Source: an uncultured Dechloromonas sp. (GTDB lineage: Bacteria > Pseudomonadota > Gammaproteobacteria > Burkholderiales > Rhodocyclaceae). Taken from it: a stretch of DNA of 64,000 nucleotides. The position numbers and the translations under genes were made by a program. Every line of letters begins with the position of its first letter. Position 1 is the first letter of the stretch. Positions 1 through 9,943 of the stretch are shown here, one piece after another. Under the pieces are notes generated by a model. It did not search any database, was not told where the DNA came from, and worked only from the letters and a program-made list of their open reading frames with translations. Location: contig NZ_CAMFKO010000004.1 in NCBI RefSeq assembly GCF_945957265.1, positions 62,001-126,000 of the forward strand, given 5' to 3'.

Positions 1-819
1 ACCGATGCGGGATTCGCTGCCGGGAATGCGCCAGTAGCGCGCCGGGCCGCCGGAGCTCTCGGTCGAGGGAATCAGGTCGAAGTGCCTGGCCAGCAGGGCG
101 CGCGTTTCCTCGGAGGAAATGAAGGTGTTGTTTCGTCCGTTGATGGCCCCGAGCGGCATTTCCTCGATGAAGGACAGGTCCAGCTCGTTGTCGACGGCAA
201 AGCGGACGAGGTCGACGAATTCGTCATCGTTCACGCCGCGCATCATCACGGTGTTCAGTTTTGTGCGGGTGAAACCGGCCTGGCGCGCCGCCTCGATGCC
301 GCTCAGCACCTTGCCCAGGTCGCCAATGCGGGTGATCGATTTGAAGCGGTCCGGACGCAGGGTGTCGAGGCTGATATTGATGCGCTTCACCTTGGCTGCG
401 CGCAGCGGGGCGGCAAACCGGTCGAGTTGCGAACCGTTCGTCGTCAGGACCAGGTTTTCCAGCCCGGGGAGCGCCCCCAGGCGTTCGATCAGCCACATGA
501 CTTCCTTGCGAACCAGCGGCTCGCCGCCGGTAATGCGCAGTTTGCTGACGCCAAGCCCGACGAACACCGAGGCAACGCGCAGGCACTCTTCGAGGCTCAT
601 GACTTCGTGGCGCGGGAGGAATGTCATTTCCTCGGCCATGCAGTAGGTGCAGCGGAAGTCGCAGCGATCGGTGATCGACAGGCGGACGTAGGTGATACGC
701 CGGCCGTATTTGTCGAGGAGCGTGCCAGCCTGGTGCGTCGTTGCCGACGGTGCGATCACCGGCGAGAAATCGGCCAGTCCGGCTGGGGTGCTTTCTGGTC
801 TGAGTGTTTCGTTGTGCAT
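1..819 (-). CDS. moaA: GTP 3',8-cyclase MoaA (C-terminus cut by window)
   Basis: Radical-SAM enzyme that turns GTP into 3',8-cyclo-GTP, the first step of molybdenum cofactor synthesis. The 273 visible residues contain the SAM [4Fe-4S] motif CxxxCxxC (C53, C57, C60) in SITDRCDFRCTYC, and the GGEP motif in RITGGEPLVRKEV. The family is usually about 330 aa, so the missing end should hold the second, GTP-binding Fe-S cluster. The start at 819 gives a short tail before the conserved KYGRRITYVRLS segment. There is no clear Shine-Dalgarno sequence, so a slightly different start is possible. Family call is firm. Confidence 0.96.
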   Translation of the reverse strand, partial: MHNETLRPESTPAGLADFSPVIAPSATTHQAGTLLDKYGRRITYVRLSITDRCDFRCTYCMAEEMTFLPRHEVMSLEECLRVASVFVGLGVSKLRITGGEPLVRKEVMWLIERLGALPGLENLVLTTNGSQLDRFAAPLRAAKVKRINISLDTLRPDRFKSITRIGDLGKVLSGIEAARQAGFTRTKLNTVMMRGVNDDEFVDLVRFAVDNELDLSFIEEMPLGAINGRNNTFISSEETRALLARHFDLIPSTESSGGPARYWRIPGSESRIG

Positions 820-985
820 GGCGGACGTCGGCTTGGCTTGGTTGCCCCGAACAGCGGGGAGTGTCTGGACGCCGATTATCGGTGTGAGACATCTACGAAA
901 CAAGTAGAGAGATCAAAATCCGAAAAGTTCGGATGTCTTCCCGATACCCGGCAAAGATGACCTGCGGGTGGCCGGGTTTGGTTGC

Positions 986-1300
986 TCACGCCGACAGCTT
1001 TTGCAGCAGGGCGCTCAGTTGCGGGTAGTAAATGCGCCGGCCGATTTCCAGGCGATGGGAGATCTTGAGCGATTCGTAGATATCGCGGGCAGCGGCGGAT
1101 TGCTCGATCAGCGCGGGAAATGCGTCCTTGGCATCGATCATCGAGAAAATATGAAAAAGCAGCGTTCCGCAGATCTGGTAGTGGGCGGGGTCCAGGCGGG
1201 TGTGCCATGCGCCTGTGTCGCAGGCATCCACGTATCCGGCGGCGGTGCTGGCGGTTGCGGCTAGCGATGTCAGGGCTGATCGGCCAAACTTGTAAGTCAT
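986..1300 (-). CDS. Hypothetical protein, 104 aa
   Basis: Not recognised. The ATG at 1300 is preceded by CGGGAG at good spacing, so I prefer it to an upstream in-frame ATG at 1321. The product is 104 aa, with a short Ala/Thr/Ser-rich N-terminus that is too polar to be a clear signal peptide. A helical C-terminal half (ALIEQSAAARDIYESLK, RRIYYPQLSALLQKLSA) follows. It lies upstream of moaA on the same strand with a 166-bp gap, so co-transcription is possible but nothing shows a shared function. Confidence 0.6.
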   Translation of the reverse strand: MTYKFGRSALTSLAATASTAAGYVDACDTGAWHTRLDPAHYQICGTLLFHIFSMIDAKDAFPALIEQSAAARDIYESLKISHRLEIGRRIYYPQLSALLQKLSA

Positions 1301-1321
1301 TTTGCACTCCCGGAGTGCCAT

Positions 1322-1443
1322 CTCGATTGACGATTCACAAGCTATCGCCGTCGGGGCGACTTGTCAGCCAACTATTTCACGCCCTGGGTGATTGAGATTC
1401 GTCGTGAGGGGAGGGTATGCCGCGCTCGCGGGGCCTGAAATGC
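1322..1443. other. Short intergenic region
   Basis: Gap between the 104-aa gene and the terminator of tRNA-Asn. No RNA gene or convincing ORF is seen; it presumably carries the leftward promoter of the 104-aa gene. Confidence 0.4.
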
Positions 1444-1469
1444 AAAAAGCCACCCGAATGGATGGCTTT
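1444..1469 (-). terminator. Rho-independent terminator of tRNA-Asn
   Basis: On the minus strand AAAGCCA pairs with TGGCTTT and is followed by a U run, 14 bases past the tRNA 3' end. Confidence 0.8.
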
Positions 1470-1482
1470 CTACATTTTTCTG

Positions 1483-1558
1483 TGGCTCCTCGACCTGGGC
1501 TCGAACCAGGGACCTACGGATTAACAGTCCGGCGCTCTACCGACTGAGCTATCGAGGA
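1483..1558 (-). tRNA. tRNA-Asn (GTT)
   Basis: 76-nt cloverleaf with acceptor arms TCCTCGA/TCGAGGA, D-arm AGCTCAGTCGGTAGAGC, anticodon loop CTGTTAA giving anticodon GTT, T-arm GGTTCGAGCCC, and an encoded CCA. It is transcribed alone, with its own terminator. Confidence 0.97.
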
Positions 1559-1637
1559 ACAGAGGTGCGCATTATAGGAGTAGAATCCCCTTCAGTCAAG
1601 CCGTTTGTGCCTTTTTGAACAACAATAATATACGGAT

Positions 1638-3341
1638 ATGAACACCAATCTGATCTACGCAAAAACCCCGACCGGCGACGAAGCGGTACGGCAAAGTACG
1701 CGCGTTGTCCAAAGAAACCTGCGCATGGTTCTGGTGCAGGTCGATGGAAAGATGAGTGTTCAGGAGCTGTCGGCCAAGATCGGCAACCCCCGCCTTGTCG
1801 AAGCCGCGTTGCGCGAGTTGGCGGAGGGGGGCTACATCGTTCCGTTGCAACCGGAAGATCAGGTCTGGATCGAGCGCGCCAGGGCCGTGGAGGGGGCTGG
1901 GTACCAGGAGCCGCAGCAGCCGATGTCTCAATTCTCCGTTTTTGGCGCAAAAACCACCACGCCGGCGACGTCGCCAGAGTCGTCAGGCGCGACCAGCAAT
2001 TTTTCGTCCTTTGGCAAACCGCTTTTGCCGACAGGGGGAACCGGGGCGAGCGGCGGTTTCAAGCCGTCCATGATGCCACCCCCGTTTCAGGCCGAGCGCG
2101 AGCCTGTGCCGGATGTCCGGAGATCATCGCCCCTGAATCTCCGCCACCTCGGGCTCGCATTTTTGGCCGTAGGCTTGCTGGGGGCAGGCACGCTTCTGTT
2201 TTATCCGTATGAGCGCTTCACGCCCGAGCTTGAGGCGGCGGCAAGCCGGTTTGTCGGCGCGCCGGTAACGGTGGGGCGCGTCGGTCTGGCGGTCTATCCC
2301 ACGCCGCATCTCAAGCTGGCGGGTGTCAAGGTGGGCCGCGACGGCGAGGGGCGGGTCGATGAAATCCGGATTTCATCGCCGTTGGCGCTGCTCGGGGGGG
2401 CTCCGGTGCAGATTTCGCGCATCGATGTGAGCGGCGCGCACCTGTCGCCAAAACAGCTGGCTGCCTTGCCATTCTTCCAGCCTGGCGAGGGGAAGGGGCA
2501 GGGGATGCTGGTCCGCAAATTGCGCGTCGAGCATTCCGAGGTCGTTGTGGCGGAGGGGCTCTCGTTTTCCGACCTTTACGGGGACATCAGTTTCCGTGCC
2601 GACGGAAGCATGGAGAAGGCGACATTTGAAAGCAACGACCGCAGTTTGCTGATTGAAGCGAAACCCGTGTCGCTCGGAATAGGCTTGAATATCGAAGGTC
2701 GTGCCTGGAAGCCGGCGGGTACGTCGGCCGTTTTTGCCTCTCTGCAGGCCAGTGGGGTGCTGCAGGGCGACAAACTGCTCGTTCAGAACATTGATACCAC
2801 CTTCCTGGGAGGGATACTTCGCGGCAACTGGCTGGTGGACTGGAGCAAGGGTCTGGCCATGGCCGGGGATGGCACGCTGAGCAGAATAGACGTACGCAAG
2901 CTGGGTGCGGCGTTTGTTCCATCCTTGAAGATGGAGGGCGAGTTGAGCGGGTCGTTCAGGTTGCGTGCCAATGGTCCCAACTGGGAGGCCCTGTGGCGCA
3001 ATGTGGAGGCTTCCCTGAGCACCGAAATATCCCGGGGTACGCTGTACGGGGTCGATCTCGGCGAGGCGGCGCGGCGTAACGGCACTTCGGATGTCCGTGG
3101 CGGGGCGACCAAGTTTGATTGGTTGCGTTCGACGCTGTCGGTAACGCCGAAGCAGATTGTCTCGAGGGATGTGCGGATGGATGCCGGGGTGGTGACCGCC
3201 AGCGGGCAGTTCGTGGCGGAGCGCGACGGACGGCTGGAGGGAAGCATGGCGGTTGTCCTGCAGTCGTCGGTCGCGAGGACGAATGTTCCGCTGCGGGTCT
3301 ATGGAAGCTTGCCCGATTTGACGGCTGTCGGGCACAAGTAA
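1638..3341 (+). CDS. AsmA-like protein with cytoplasmic winged-helix-like N-terminus
   Basis: 567 aa in three parts. Residues 1-80 look like a small helical, winged-helix-type domain (QRNLRMVLVQVDGKMSVQELSAKI, then an ALRELAEGGYI segment). Residues 80-170 are a Pro/Gly/Ser-rich linker. A single membrane helix (LGLAFLAVGLLGAGTLLFYP) then leads into a periplasmic AsmA-type beta-rich region containing ALLGG, LEGSMAVVL and a repeated GxLxGxF pattern. AsmA-family proteins act in envelope lipid homeostasis, but the role of this hybrid is not known. The gene stands alone, between tRNA-Asn and a bidirectional terminator. Confidence 0.7.
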   Translation: MNTNLIYAKTPTGDEAVRQSTRVVQRNLRMVLVQVDGKMSVQELSAKIGNPRLVEAALRELAEGGYIVPLQPEDQVWIERARAVEGAGYQEPQQPMSQFSVFGAKTTTPATSPESSGATSNFSSFGKPLLPTGGTGASGGFKPSMMPPPFQAEREPVPDVRRSSPLNLRHLGLAFLAVGLLGAGTLLFYPYERFTPELEAAASRFVGAPVTVGRVGLAVYPTPHLKLAGVKVGRDGEGRVDEIRISSPLALLGGAPVQISRIDVSGAHLSPKQLAALPFFQPGEGKGQGMLVRKLRVEHSEVVVAEGLSFSDLYGDISFRADGSMEKATFESNDRSLLIEAKPVSLGIGLNIEGRAWKPAGTSAVFASLQASGVLQGDKLLVQNIDTTFLGGILRGNWLVDWSKGLAMAGDGTLSRIDVRKLGAAFVPSLKMEGELSGSFRLRANGPNWEALWRNVEASLSTEISRGTLYGVDLGEAARRNGTSDVRGGATKFDWLRSTLSVTPKQIVSRDVRMDAGVVTASGQFVAERDGRLEGSMAVVLQSSVARTNVPLRVYGSLPDLTAVGHK

Positions 3342-3370
3342 AAAAGGCGGAACCGAGGTTCCGCCTTTTT
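3341..3370. terminator. Bidirectional terminator
   Basis: AAAAAGGCGGAACC pairs with GGTTCCGCCTTTTT. The flanking A and T runs serve both the AsmA-like gene (+) and the converging aminotransferase gene (-). Confidence 0.9.
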
Positions 3371-3391
3371 CAATCAAGCCGCGTTTTCGCT

Positions 3392-4600
3392 TCAGGCCTT
3401 GGTGACCGCCGCGATCGCCTTGGCGACATAGTCGAGGTTCTTCGTGTTCAGCGCAGCCAGGCAGATACGACCGGTCGACACGGCGTAGATGCCGAATTCC
3501 TCGCGCATGACGTCGACCTGGGCAGCCGTCAGGCCGGTATAGGAGAACATGCCGCGCTGCTGGGCAACGAAGGAGAAGTCCTGGGCGCAGCCGGTTGCCT
3601 TGATGGCGTCGACCAGGCCGGTGCGCATGGCGCGGATGCGGTCACGCATGCCGGCCAGTTCGGCTTCCCACTGGGCGCGCAGTTCGGCCGAGGCGAGGAC
3701 GCCGGCAACCAGGGCGCCGCCATGGGTCGGCGGGTTGGAGTAGTTGGTGCGGATGACGCGCTTGACCTGCGACATGACGCGGGCCGATTCGTCCTTGCCG
3801 GCGGTGACGATGGACAGGGCGCCGACGCGCTCGCCGTACAGCGAGAAGTTCTTGGAGAACGAGCTGGAGGCGAAGAATTGCAGGCCGGACTTGGAGAAGG
3901 CGCGAACCGCAACAGCGTCGGCGTCGATGCCGTCGGCAAAACCCTGGTAGGCCATGTCGAGGAAGGGCACGAGGCCGCGTTCCTGGCAGATGGCGACGAC
4001 TTCGCCCCACTGGGCGTCGCTCAGGTCGGCGCCGGTCGGGTTGTGGCAGCAGGCGTGCAGGATGATGACGGAACCTGCATCCAGGCCCTTCAGGCAGGCC
4101 TTCATGCCGTCGAAGTTGACGCCGCGGGTGGCGGCATCGTAGTACGGGTAGTTTTCGACGACGAAACCGGCGGATTCGAACAGCGCGCGGTGGTTTTCCC
4201 AGGACGGGTCGCTGATGTAGACCTTGGCGTTCGGGTTCAGGCGCTTCAGGTAGTCGGCGCCGATCTTCAGGGCGCCGGTGCCGCCGAGAGCCTGGGCGGT
4301 GATGACCTGGCCGTTGGCGATGAGTTCGGAGTCCTTGCCGAGCAGCAGGTTCTGCACGGCGGAATTGTAGGCCGGGTTGCCTTCGATCGGCTGGTAGCCG
4401 CGCGGCAGGCCGGCCTTGACGCGGGTTTCCTCGGCGGCCTTGACGGCGGCCAGCAGCGGAATCTTGCCGTTGTCGTCGAAATACACGCCAACGCCCAGGT
4501 TGACCTTGGTGGTACGGGTATCGGCGTTAAAGGCTTCGTTCAGACCGAGGATAGGATCGCGCGGGGCCATTTCCACCGCAGCGAAGATCGAAGAGGACAT
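3392..4600 (-). CDS. tyrB: Aromatic/aspartate aminotransferase
   Basis: PLP-dependent class I aminotransferase of 402 aa, the usual size of the AspC/TyrB group. It exchanges amino groups between aspartate or aromatic amino acids and 2-oxoglutarate. The PLP lysine is K250 in [16 protein letters not shown]. The CHNPTGAD and FLDMAYQGF segments are the cofactor-contacting motifs. The subfamily retains [17 protein letters not shown] near the N-terminus. AspC and TyrB cannot be separated safely by eye; TyrB is the common label in this lineage. It is divergent from uvrB across a 76-bp gap. Confidence 0.9.
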   Translation of the reverse strand: MSSSIFAAVEMAPRDPILGLNEAFNADTRTTKVNLGVGVYFDDNGKIPLLAAVKAAEETRVKAGLPRGYQPIEGNPAYNSAVQNLLLGKDSELIANGQVITAQALGGTGALKIGADYLKRLNPNAKVYISDPSWENHRALFESAGFVVENYPYYDAATRGVNFDGMKACLKGLDAGSVIILHACCHNPTGADLSDAQWGEVVAICQERGLVPFLDMAYQGFADGIDADAVAVRAFSKSGLQFFASSSFSKNFSLYGERVGALSIVTAGKDESARVMSQVKRVIRTNYSNPPTHGGALVAGVLASAELRAQWEAELAGMRDRIRAMRTGLVDAIKATGCAQDFSFVAQQRGMFSYTGLTAAQVDVMREEFGIYAVSTGRICLAALNTKNLDYVAKAIAAVTKA

Positions 4601-4676
4601 AAGAACTCCGTGGAATAATACGAATGATGATCACGTAGCTTGCTTGCCACGCGAGAGAAAACCGAAGAATTTTAGC

Positions 4677-6743
4677 ATGACCGAAACCAACACCTCCACG
4701 CCGGTTGTCACGTTCGATAACAGTCCCTACCGGTTGCATCAGCCATTTCCGCCAGCCGGCGATCAGCCGGCGGCAATTTGCCAATTGGTCGAAGGGATTG
4801 AGGACGGCCTGTCGTTCCAGACCCTGCTGGGCGTGACCGGCTCCGGGAAAACCTATTCCATGGCCAACGTCATCGCCCGTACGGGGCGGCCGGCGCTGGT
4901 CCTGGCGCCCAACAAGACGCTGGCGGCGCAGCTGTATTCGGAGTTCAAGGAGTTTTTCCCCGAAAATGCGGTCGAGTATTTCGTCTCCTACTACGATTAC
5001 TACCAGCCGGAAGCCTATGTGCCATCGCGTGATCTGTTCATCGAAAAAGACAGTTCGATCAACGATCATATCGAGCAGATGCGCCTGTCGGCCACCAAGA
5101 GCCTGATCGAGCGCCGCGACGTGGTGATCGTTGCGACCGTGTCATGCATTTACGGCATCGGCGACCGCGACGAATACCACAACATGATCCTGACCATGCG
5201 CGTCGGCGATCGGCTCGACCAGCGGGCCATCGTCAAGCGTCTGACGGATATGCAGTACGAGCGCAACGAGATGGATTTCCATCGCGGGACATTCCGCGTG
5301 CGCGGCGACATCATCGACGTATTTCCGGCCGAGCATGCCGAGCACGCCATCCGCATCTCGCTGTTTGACGACGAGGTTGAGGGGCTGCAGTTCTTCGATC
5401 CGCTGACCGGCCATCTGCTGCACAAGGCCCTCCGCTTCACGGTCTTCCCCGCGTCGCACTACGTGACGCCGAGGGCGACGGTATTGCGCGCCATCGATGC
5501 CATCAAGGAGGAGCTCAGGGAGCGGGTCGGCTGGTTTACGGTCAACAACAAGCTGGTCGAAGCGCAGCGCATTGAGCAACGGACCAAGTTCGATCTCGAG
5601 ATGCTCGACCAGATCGGATTCTGCAAGGGCATCGAGAACTACTCGCGGCATTTTTCCGGACGCAAGGCAGGCGAGGCGCCGCCCACGCTGATCGACTATC
5701 TGCCGTCCGACGCCCTGATGTTCATCGACGAGTCTCATGTTTCCATCGGCCAGGTCGGCGGGATGTACAAGGGCGACCGTTCGCGCAAGGAAAACCTGGT
5801 CGACTACGGCTTCCGACTGCCTTCCGCGCTGGATAACCGGCCGTTGCAGTTCAACGAGTTTGAAGCGCACATGCGGCAGACCGTCTTCGTTTCCGCGACG
5901 CCGGCCGATTACGAGCAGCAGCACGCGGGGCAGGTCGTCGAGCAGGTGGTCCGGCCGACCGGGCTGATCGATCCCGAGGTCATGGTCAGGCCGGCATCGA
6001 CCCAGGTCGACGACCTGCTGGTCGAGATCGGCAAACGGGTGGCGGTCGGCGAGCGCGTTCTGGTGACCACGCTGACCAAGCGCATGGCCGAGGACTTGAC
6101 GGATTTCCTGGGCGACAACGGCATCAAGGTCCGCTACCTGCACTCGGACATCGATACCGTCGAGCGGGTCGAGATCATTCGCGACCTTCGTCTCGGCGAG
6201 TTCGACGTCCTGGTCGGCATCAACTTGTTGCGCGAGGGGCTGGATATTCCCGAGGTGTCGCTGGTCGCCATCCTGGATGCCGACAAGGAAGGCTTCCTGC
6301 GTTCGGAGCGTTCGCTGATTCAGACCGTTGGGCGTGCCGCGCGTCACATCCATGGCACAGCCATCCTCTATGCTGATAAAGTAACGCAATCCATGCAGCG
6401 TGCCATTGCCGAAACGGAACGCCGGCGCGAAAAGCAGATCGGCTTTAATCTGGAACACGGCATCACGCCGCGTGGTGTGTCGAAGAAGATCAAGGACATC
6501 ATCGACGGTGTCTACGATACGGCCTCGGTCCAGAGCGAGTTGAAGGCTGCTCAGCAGCAAGCGGCCTACGAGGCCATGGATGAAAAAACGGTAGCCAGGG
6601 AGATCAAGCGTCTCGAAAAGCAGATGATGGAGTGCGCCAAGAACCTGGAATTCGAAAAGGCGGCGGCGGCCCGCGACGAATTGTTCCTGCTCAAGGAGCG
6701 CGTATTCGGTGCGGCACGACACGACGCGGACGGAGATAAATAA
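4677..6743 (+). CDS. uvrB: UvrABC system protein B
   Basis: Damage-recognition helicase of nucleotide excision repair; it binds UvrA and then loads UvrC. The product is 688 aa, close to the 673 aa of E. coli. Walker A is GVTGSGKT (residues 52-59). The beta-hairpin [12 protein letters not shown], the DExx box FIDESH, helicase motif VI in QTVGRAARH, and the C-terminal UVR motif ([18 protein letters not shown]) are all present. I start at 4677, where homology begins; an in-frame ATG at 4416 would overlap tyrB. The gene is followed directly by the phosphatase. uvrC is in the same window at 35.5 kb, far from uvrB as is typical. Confidence 0.98.
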   Translation: MTETNTSTPVVTFDNSPYRLHQPFPPAGDQPAAICQLVEGIEDGLSFQTLLGVTGSGKTYSMANVIARTGRPALVLAPNKTLAAQLYSEFKEFFPENAVEYFVSYYDYYQPEAYVPSRDLFIEKDSSINDHIEQMRLSATKSLIERRDVVIVATVSCIYGIGDRDEYHNMILTMRVGDRLDQRAIVKRLTDMQYERNEMDFHRGTFRVRGDIIDVFPAEHAEHAIRISLFDDEVEGLQFFDPLTGHLLHKALRFTVFPASHYVTPRATVLRAIDAIKEELRERVGWFTVNNKLVEAQRIEQRTKFDLEMLDQIGFCKGIENYSRHFSGRKAGEAPPTLIDYLPSDALMFIDESHVSIGQVGGMYKGDRSRKENLVDYGFRLPSALDNRPLQFNEFEAHMRQTVFVSATPADYEQQHAGQVVEQVVRPTGLIDPEVMVRPASTQVDDLLVEIGKRVAVGERVLVTTLTKRMAEDLTDFLGDNGIKVRYLHSDIDTVERVEIIRDLRLGEFDVLVGINLLREGLDIPEVSLVAILDADKEGFLRSERSLIQTVGRAARHIHGTAILYADKVTQSMQRAIAETERRREKQIGFNLEHGITPRGVSKKIKDIIDGVYDTASVQSELKAAQQQAAYEAMDEKTVAREIKRLEKQMMECAKNLEFEKAAAARDELFLLKERVFGAARHDADGDK

Positions 6744-6744
6744 A

Positions 6745-7227
6745 ATGACTTACCGCGTGCTTCTGGTGTGCATGGGTAACATATGTCGCTCCCCAACCGC
6801 GGAGGGAGTGCTTCGTTATTTCATTAAAATCAATAGCCTTGGCGATAAAGTTGAGGTTGATTCTGCGGGTACGCACGGCTATCACGTCGGCGAGGCGCCG
6901 GATTCGCGGACCCAGCGCGCCGCATCGGCAAGGGGTTACAACCTTTCCCAGTTGCGGGCTCGCAAGGTTGCCCGCCAGGATCTTGATTACTTCGACCTGA
7001 TCCTCGCCATGGACAAGAGCAACCTCGACAATCTCAGGCGCATGGCCTCGCCGGAGCAGCAGGAACGGATCAAGCTGTTCATGGATTACGCCAGGAATTT
7101 CGACGACGACGAGGTGCCCGATCCCTACTACGGGTTGGGGCACGGCTTCGACCTGGTGCTGGATATGGTCGAGGATGCATCGCTTGGCTTGATCGAGGAT
7201 ATCCGGAAGCGGCTCGGGCGCTCCTGA
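6745..7227 (+). CDS. Low-molecular-weight protein-tyrosine phosphatase
   Basis: 160-aa LMW phosphatase. The P-loop C(X)5R is VCMGNICRSPT with C9 as nucleophile and R15 binding phosphate. The general-acid loop is VPDPYYG. It could act on tyrosine kinases or as a low-specificity acid phosphatase. The start lies one base after the uvrB stop codon, with GGAG in the uvrB tail acting as ribosome-binding site, so the two are co-translated. No bacterial tyrosine kinase is visible nearby, so its substrate is unknown. Confidence 0.92.
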   Translation: MTYRVLLVCMGNICRSPTAEGVLRYFIKINSLGDKVEVDSAGTHGYHVGEAPDSRTQRAASARGYNLSQLRARKVARQDLDYFDLILAMDKSNLDNLRRMASPEQQERIKLFMDYARNFDDDEVPDPYYGLGHGFDLVLDMVEDASLGLIEDIRKRLGRS

Positions 7228-7249
7228 ACCTCCGCTTGCGACAGACAAA

Positions 7250-7275
7250 AAAATGGCACCCTCGGGTGCCATTTT
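7250..7275. terminator. Bidirectional terminator
   Basis: AAAATGGCACC pairs with GGTGCCATTTT around a CTCG loop, between the convergent phosphatase and rne genes. Confidence 0.9.
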
Positions 7276-7294
7276 CATTGAGGTGAAGGGCGGC

Positions 7295-9943
7295 TTACTT
7301 GGCCGTTTCCACCATGACCATCGGTTCGTCTGCGGCTTGGGCCGCCGATTTCTGCTTGCGCGGACGCCCCAGCTTGATCGGTGCCTCCGCCTGCGCGACG
7401 ATGATCGGCGTAGCGGTCGTCTGCACCATGACAAGGCCGCTGTCAGCCAGGACGGCATCGAGGTTGGCCGGTGCTGCTGCGGCGACGATAGGCTTTTCCT
7501 CGGGGGCAGCTTCGACGACGATAGCGGCGGGGGCCGGCTCGGGAGCTTGCAGTTCCTCTGCGGGCGCCACCACTTCCGGTGCCGCTGCGGGCTGGGCAGC
7601 TTCCGGGGCGACAACCGTTTCCACAACGGGTTCAGCGACGGATTCAGCGACAGCTTCCACGGTAGCCGCGGGTTCAATCGCCGGGATCACCACGACAACC
7701 GGTTCCTGGCTTGCGGGAGCGGGTTCGGAAACTTCCGGCGCGGAAAGGGTGTCGGCAACAACAGGCGTTGCAGCAGACTCTGCCTCGTTGCGACGCTCGC
7801 CACGACCGCGTCCGCCACGACGACCACGACGGCGGCCGCCTTGCTCTTCGCCGTTGTTGGCATCCGGCGTTTCATTGGCATTGACCGGGGCGACAACGGC
7901 CGAAGCCTCGGTTGCGACCGCGGCGAGTTTGGTTTCCACGGCCTCCGGCTGCTGGCGTTCGCGGCGCTCCTTGCGCTCGCCGCGCGGACGACGCTCCTGG
8001 CGCTCACCGGCATTGCCTGCCGATTCTTCCTGGGCCGGCTTTTCCGCATTGCGTTCGTTGCGGTTGCCGCGATCCTTGTTGCGTTCGCCACGTTCACCGC
8101 GTTCTTCATCGCGGCGATTGCCGTTGCGGCCACCGCGACGGCCATCGCGGTCGCGACGGTTTTCCGAACGTCCTTCACGCGGCTTCTTGGCCGGCTCCGG
8201 TGCGGCGACGGGTTCTGCCGGCTGCGGCTCCGAGCGGAACCAGGAGAAGATCTTCGAGAACAGGCCGGCTTCCGGCTTCGCGGCAACCGGTGCGGGGGCC
8301 GGTGCCTCGGTCTTTTCGGGAACGATGGGCGCCGGCTGTTCCGGCGAGACGCCCTTGATGGCGGCTTCCTGGCGCGGCTTGGCGGCTTCCTGCTGGGTGG
8401 CCTGCTTGATCGCATCCTCGAGCGGCATATCGACCATCTTGTAGGACGGTTCGCGCGAATCGTCGTGGTTCAGGTCGTCGTGGCGCAGGCGGGTGATGGT
8501 GTGCTGCGGCGTTTCGAGATGAACGTTCGGGATGAGCAGGATGGTGACCTTGTGGCGCAGCTCGATGGCCTGGATGTCCGGGCGCTTCTCGTTGAGCAGG
8601 AAGGTGGCGACATCGACCGGGACCTGGACATGCACGGCGCCGGTGTTTTCCTTCATCGCTTCCTCTTCCAGGATGCGCAGGATGTGCAGTGCGGCGGATT
8701 CGGTGGAGCGGATGTGGCCGGTTCCGGTACAGCGCGGGCAGGGGATGTAGCTGGTCTCGGCGAGGGCCGGGCGCAGGCGCTGGCGCGACAGTTCCATCAG
8801 GCCGAAGCGGCTGATCTTGCCCATCTGCACACGGGCGCGATCGAAACGCAGCGCATCGCGCAGGCGGTTTTCGACTTCGCGCTGGTTCTTGCTGTTTTCC
8901 ATGTCGATGAAGTCGATCACGATCAGGCCGCCCAGGTCGCGCAGGCGCAACTGGCGGGCCAGTTCTTCCGCGGCTTCGAGGTTGGTCTTGAACGCGGTTT
9001 CCTCGATGTCGGAACCCTTGGTGGCACGGCCGGAGTTGACGTCGACGGCGACCAGCGCTTCGGTGTGGTCGATGACGATGGCGCCGCCGGACGGCAGGTT
9101 GACCTGGCGGGCGAAGGCGGTCTCGATCTGGTGTTCGATCTGGAAGCGCGAGAACAGCGGCACGTCGTCGCGGTAGCGCTTGACGCGATTGACGTTGCCC
9201 GGCATGACGGTGCCCATGAAGGCGCGGGCCTGCTCGTAGACCTCGTCGGTGTCGATGAGGATTTCACCGATGTCCGGCTGGAAGTAGTCGCGGATGGCGC
9301 GAATGACCAGGCTGCCTTCGAGGTAGATCAGGAAGGCGCCGGACTGCTGCTGGGCGGCGCCTTCGATGGCGGTCCACAGTTGCAGCAGGTAGTTCAGGTC
9401 CCACTGCAGCTCTTCGGCCTGGCGGCCGATGGCGGCGGTGCGGGCGATCAGGCTCATGCCGTTGGGCACTTCGAGCTGATCCATGACTTCGCGCAGTTCG
9501 GCGCGCTCGTCACCGTCGACGCGACGGGAAACGCCGCCGCCGCGCGGATTGTTCGGCATCAGGACCAGGTAGCGGCCGGCCAGCGAGACGTAGGTGGTCA
9601 GGGCGGCGCCCTTGTTGCCGCGCTCGTCCTTGTCGACCTGGACGATCAGTTCCTGACCTTCCTTGAGCGCCTCGTTGATCTTGGCGCGGCCGACTTCGGT
9701 ACCCGGCTGGAAATAGGCGCGGGAGACTTCCTTGAACGGCAGGAAGCCGTGGCGATCGGCACCGTAATCGACGAAGCAGGCTTCGAGGGACGGTTCGATC
9801 CGGGTGATGACACCCTTGTAGATGTTGCTTTTGCGTTGTTCCTTGGCGGCGGACTCAATGTCGAGGTCAATCAGTTTCTGACCATCGACAATGGCGACAC
9901 GGAGTTCTTCCGCCTGTGTCGCATTGAAGAGCATGCGTTTCAT
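7295..9943 (-). CDS. rne: Ribonuclease E
   Basis: Endoribonuclease that starts mRNA decay and processes rRNA and tRNA. The product is 882 aa. The N-terminal catalytic half has the S1 domain (KGVITRIEPSLEACFVDYG), the catalytic DNase-I-like region with VAVDVNSGR and GLIVIDFIDM, and the Zn-link cysteines CPRC near residue 400. The C-terminal half is low complexity: Arg/Gly-rich stretches (RRDRDGRRGGRNGNRR), then Ala/Pro/Glu/Val-rich acidic sequence, as expected of the disordered degradosome scaffold. ATG 9943 starts the conserved MKRMLFN. A 400-bp divergent gap to rluC leaves room for the long 5' leader used in rne autoregulation. Confidence 0.97.
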   Translation of the reverse strand: MKRMLFNATQAEELRVAIVDGQKLIDLDIESAAKEQRKSNIYKGVITRIEPSLEACFVDYGADRHGFLPFKEVSRAYFQPGTEVGRAKINEALKEGQELIVQVDKDERGNKGAALTTYVSLAGRYLVLMPNNPRGGGVSRRVDGDERAELREVMDQLEVPNGMSLIARTAAIGRQAEELQWDLNYLLQLWTAIEGAAQQQSGAFLIYLEGSLVIRAIRDYFQPDIGEILIDTDEVYEQARAFMGTVMPGNVNRVKRYRDDVPLFSRFQIEHQIETAFARQVNLPSGGAIVIDHTEALVAVDVNSGRATKGSDIEETAFKTNLEAAEELARQLRLRDLGGLIVIDFIDMENSKNQREVENRLRDALRFDRARVQMGKISRFGLMELSRQRLRPALAETSYIPCPRCTGTGHIRSTESAALHILRILEEEAMKENTGAVHVQVPVDVATFLLNEKRPDIQAIELRHKVTILLIPNVHLETPQHTITRLRHDDLNHDDSREPSYKMVDMPLEDAIKQATQQEAAKPRQEAAIKGVSPEQPAPIVPEKTEAPAPAPVAAKPEAGLFSKIFSWFRSEPQPAEPVAAPEPAKKPREGRSENRRDRDGRRGGRNGNRRDEERGERGERNKDRGNRNERNAEKPAQEESAGNAGERQERRPRGERKERRERQQPEAVETKLAAVATEASAVVAPVNANETPDANNGEEQGGRRRGRRGGRGRGERRNEAESAATPVVADTLSAPEVSEPAPASQEPVVVVIPAIEPAATVEAVAESVAEPVVETVVAPEAAQPAAAPEVVAPAEELQAPEPAPAAIVVEAAPEEKPIVAAAAPANLDAVLADSGLVMVQTTATPIIVAQAEAPIKLGRPRKQKSAAQAADEPMVMVETAK

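Noticed and set aside
4416-4676. N-terminal extension of uvrB
   Set aside because: It would run antisense through the tyrB 5' end and adds 87 residues with no UvrB homology.
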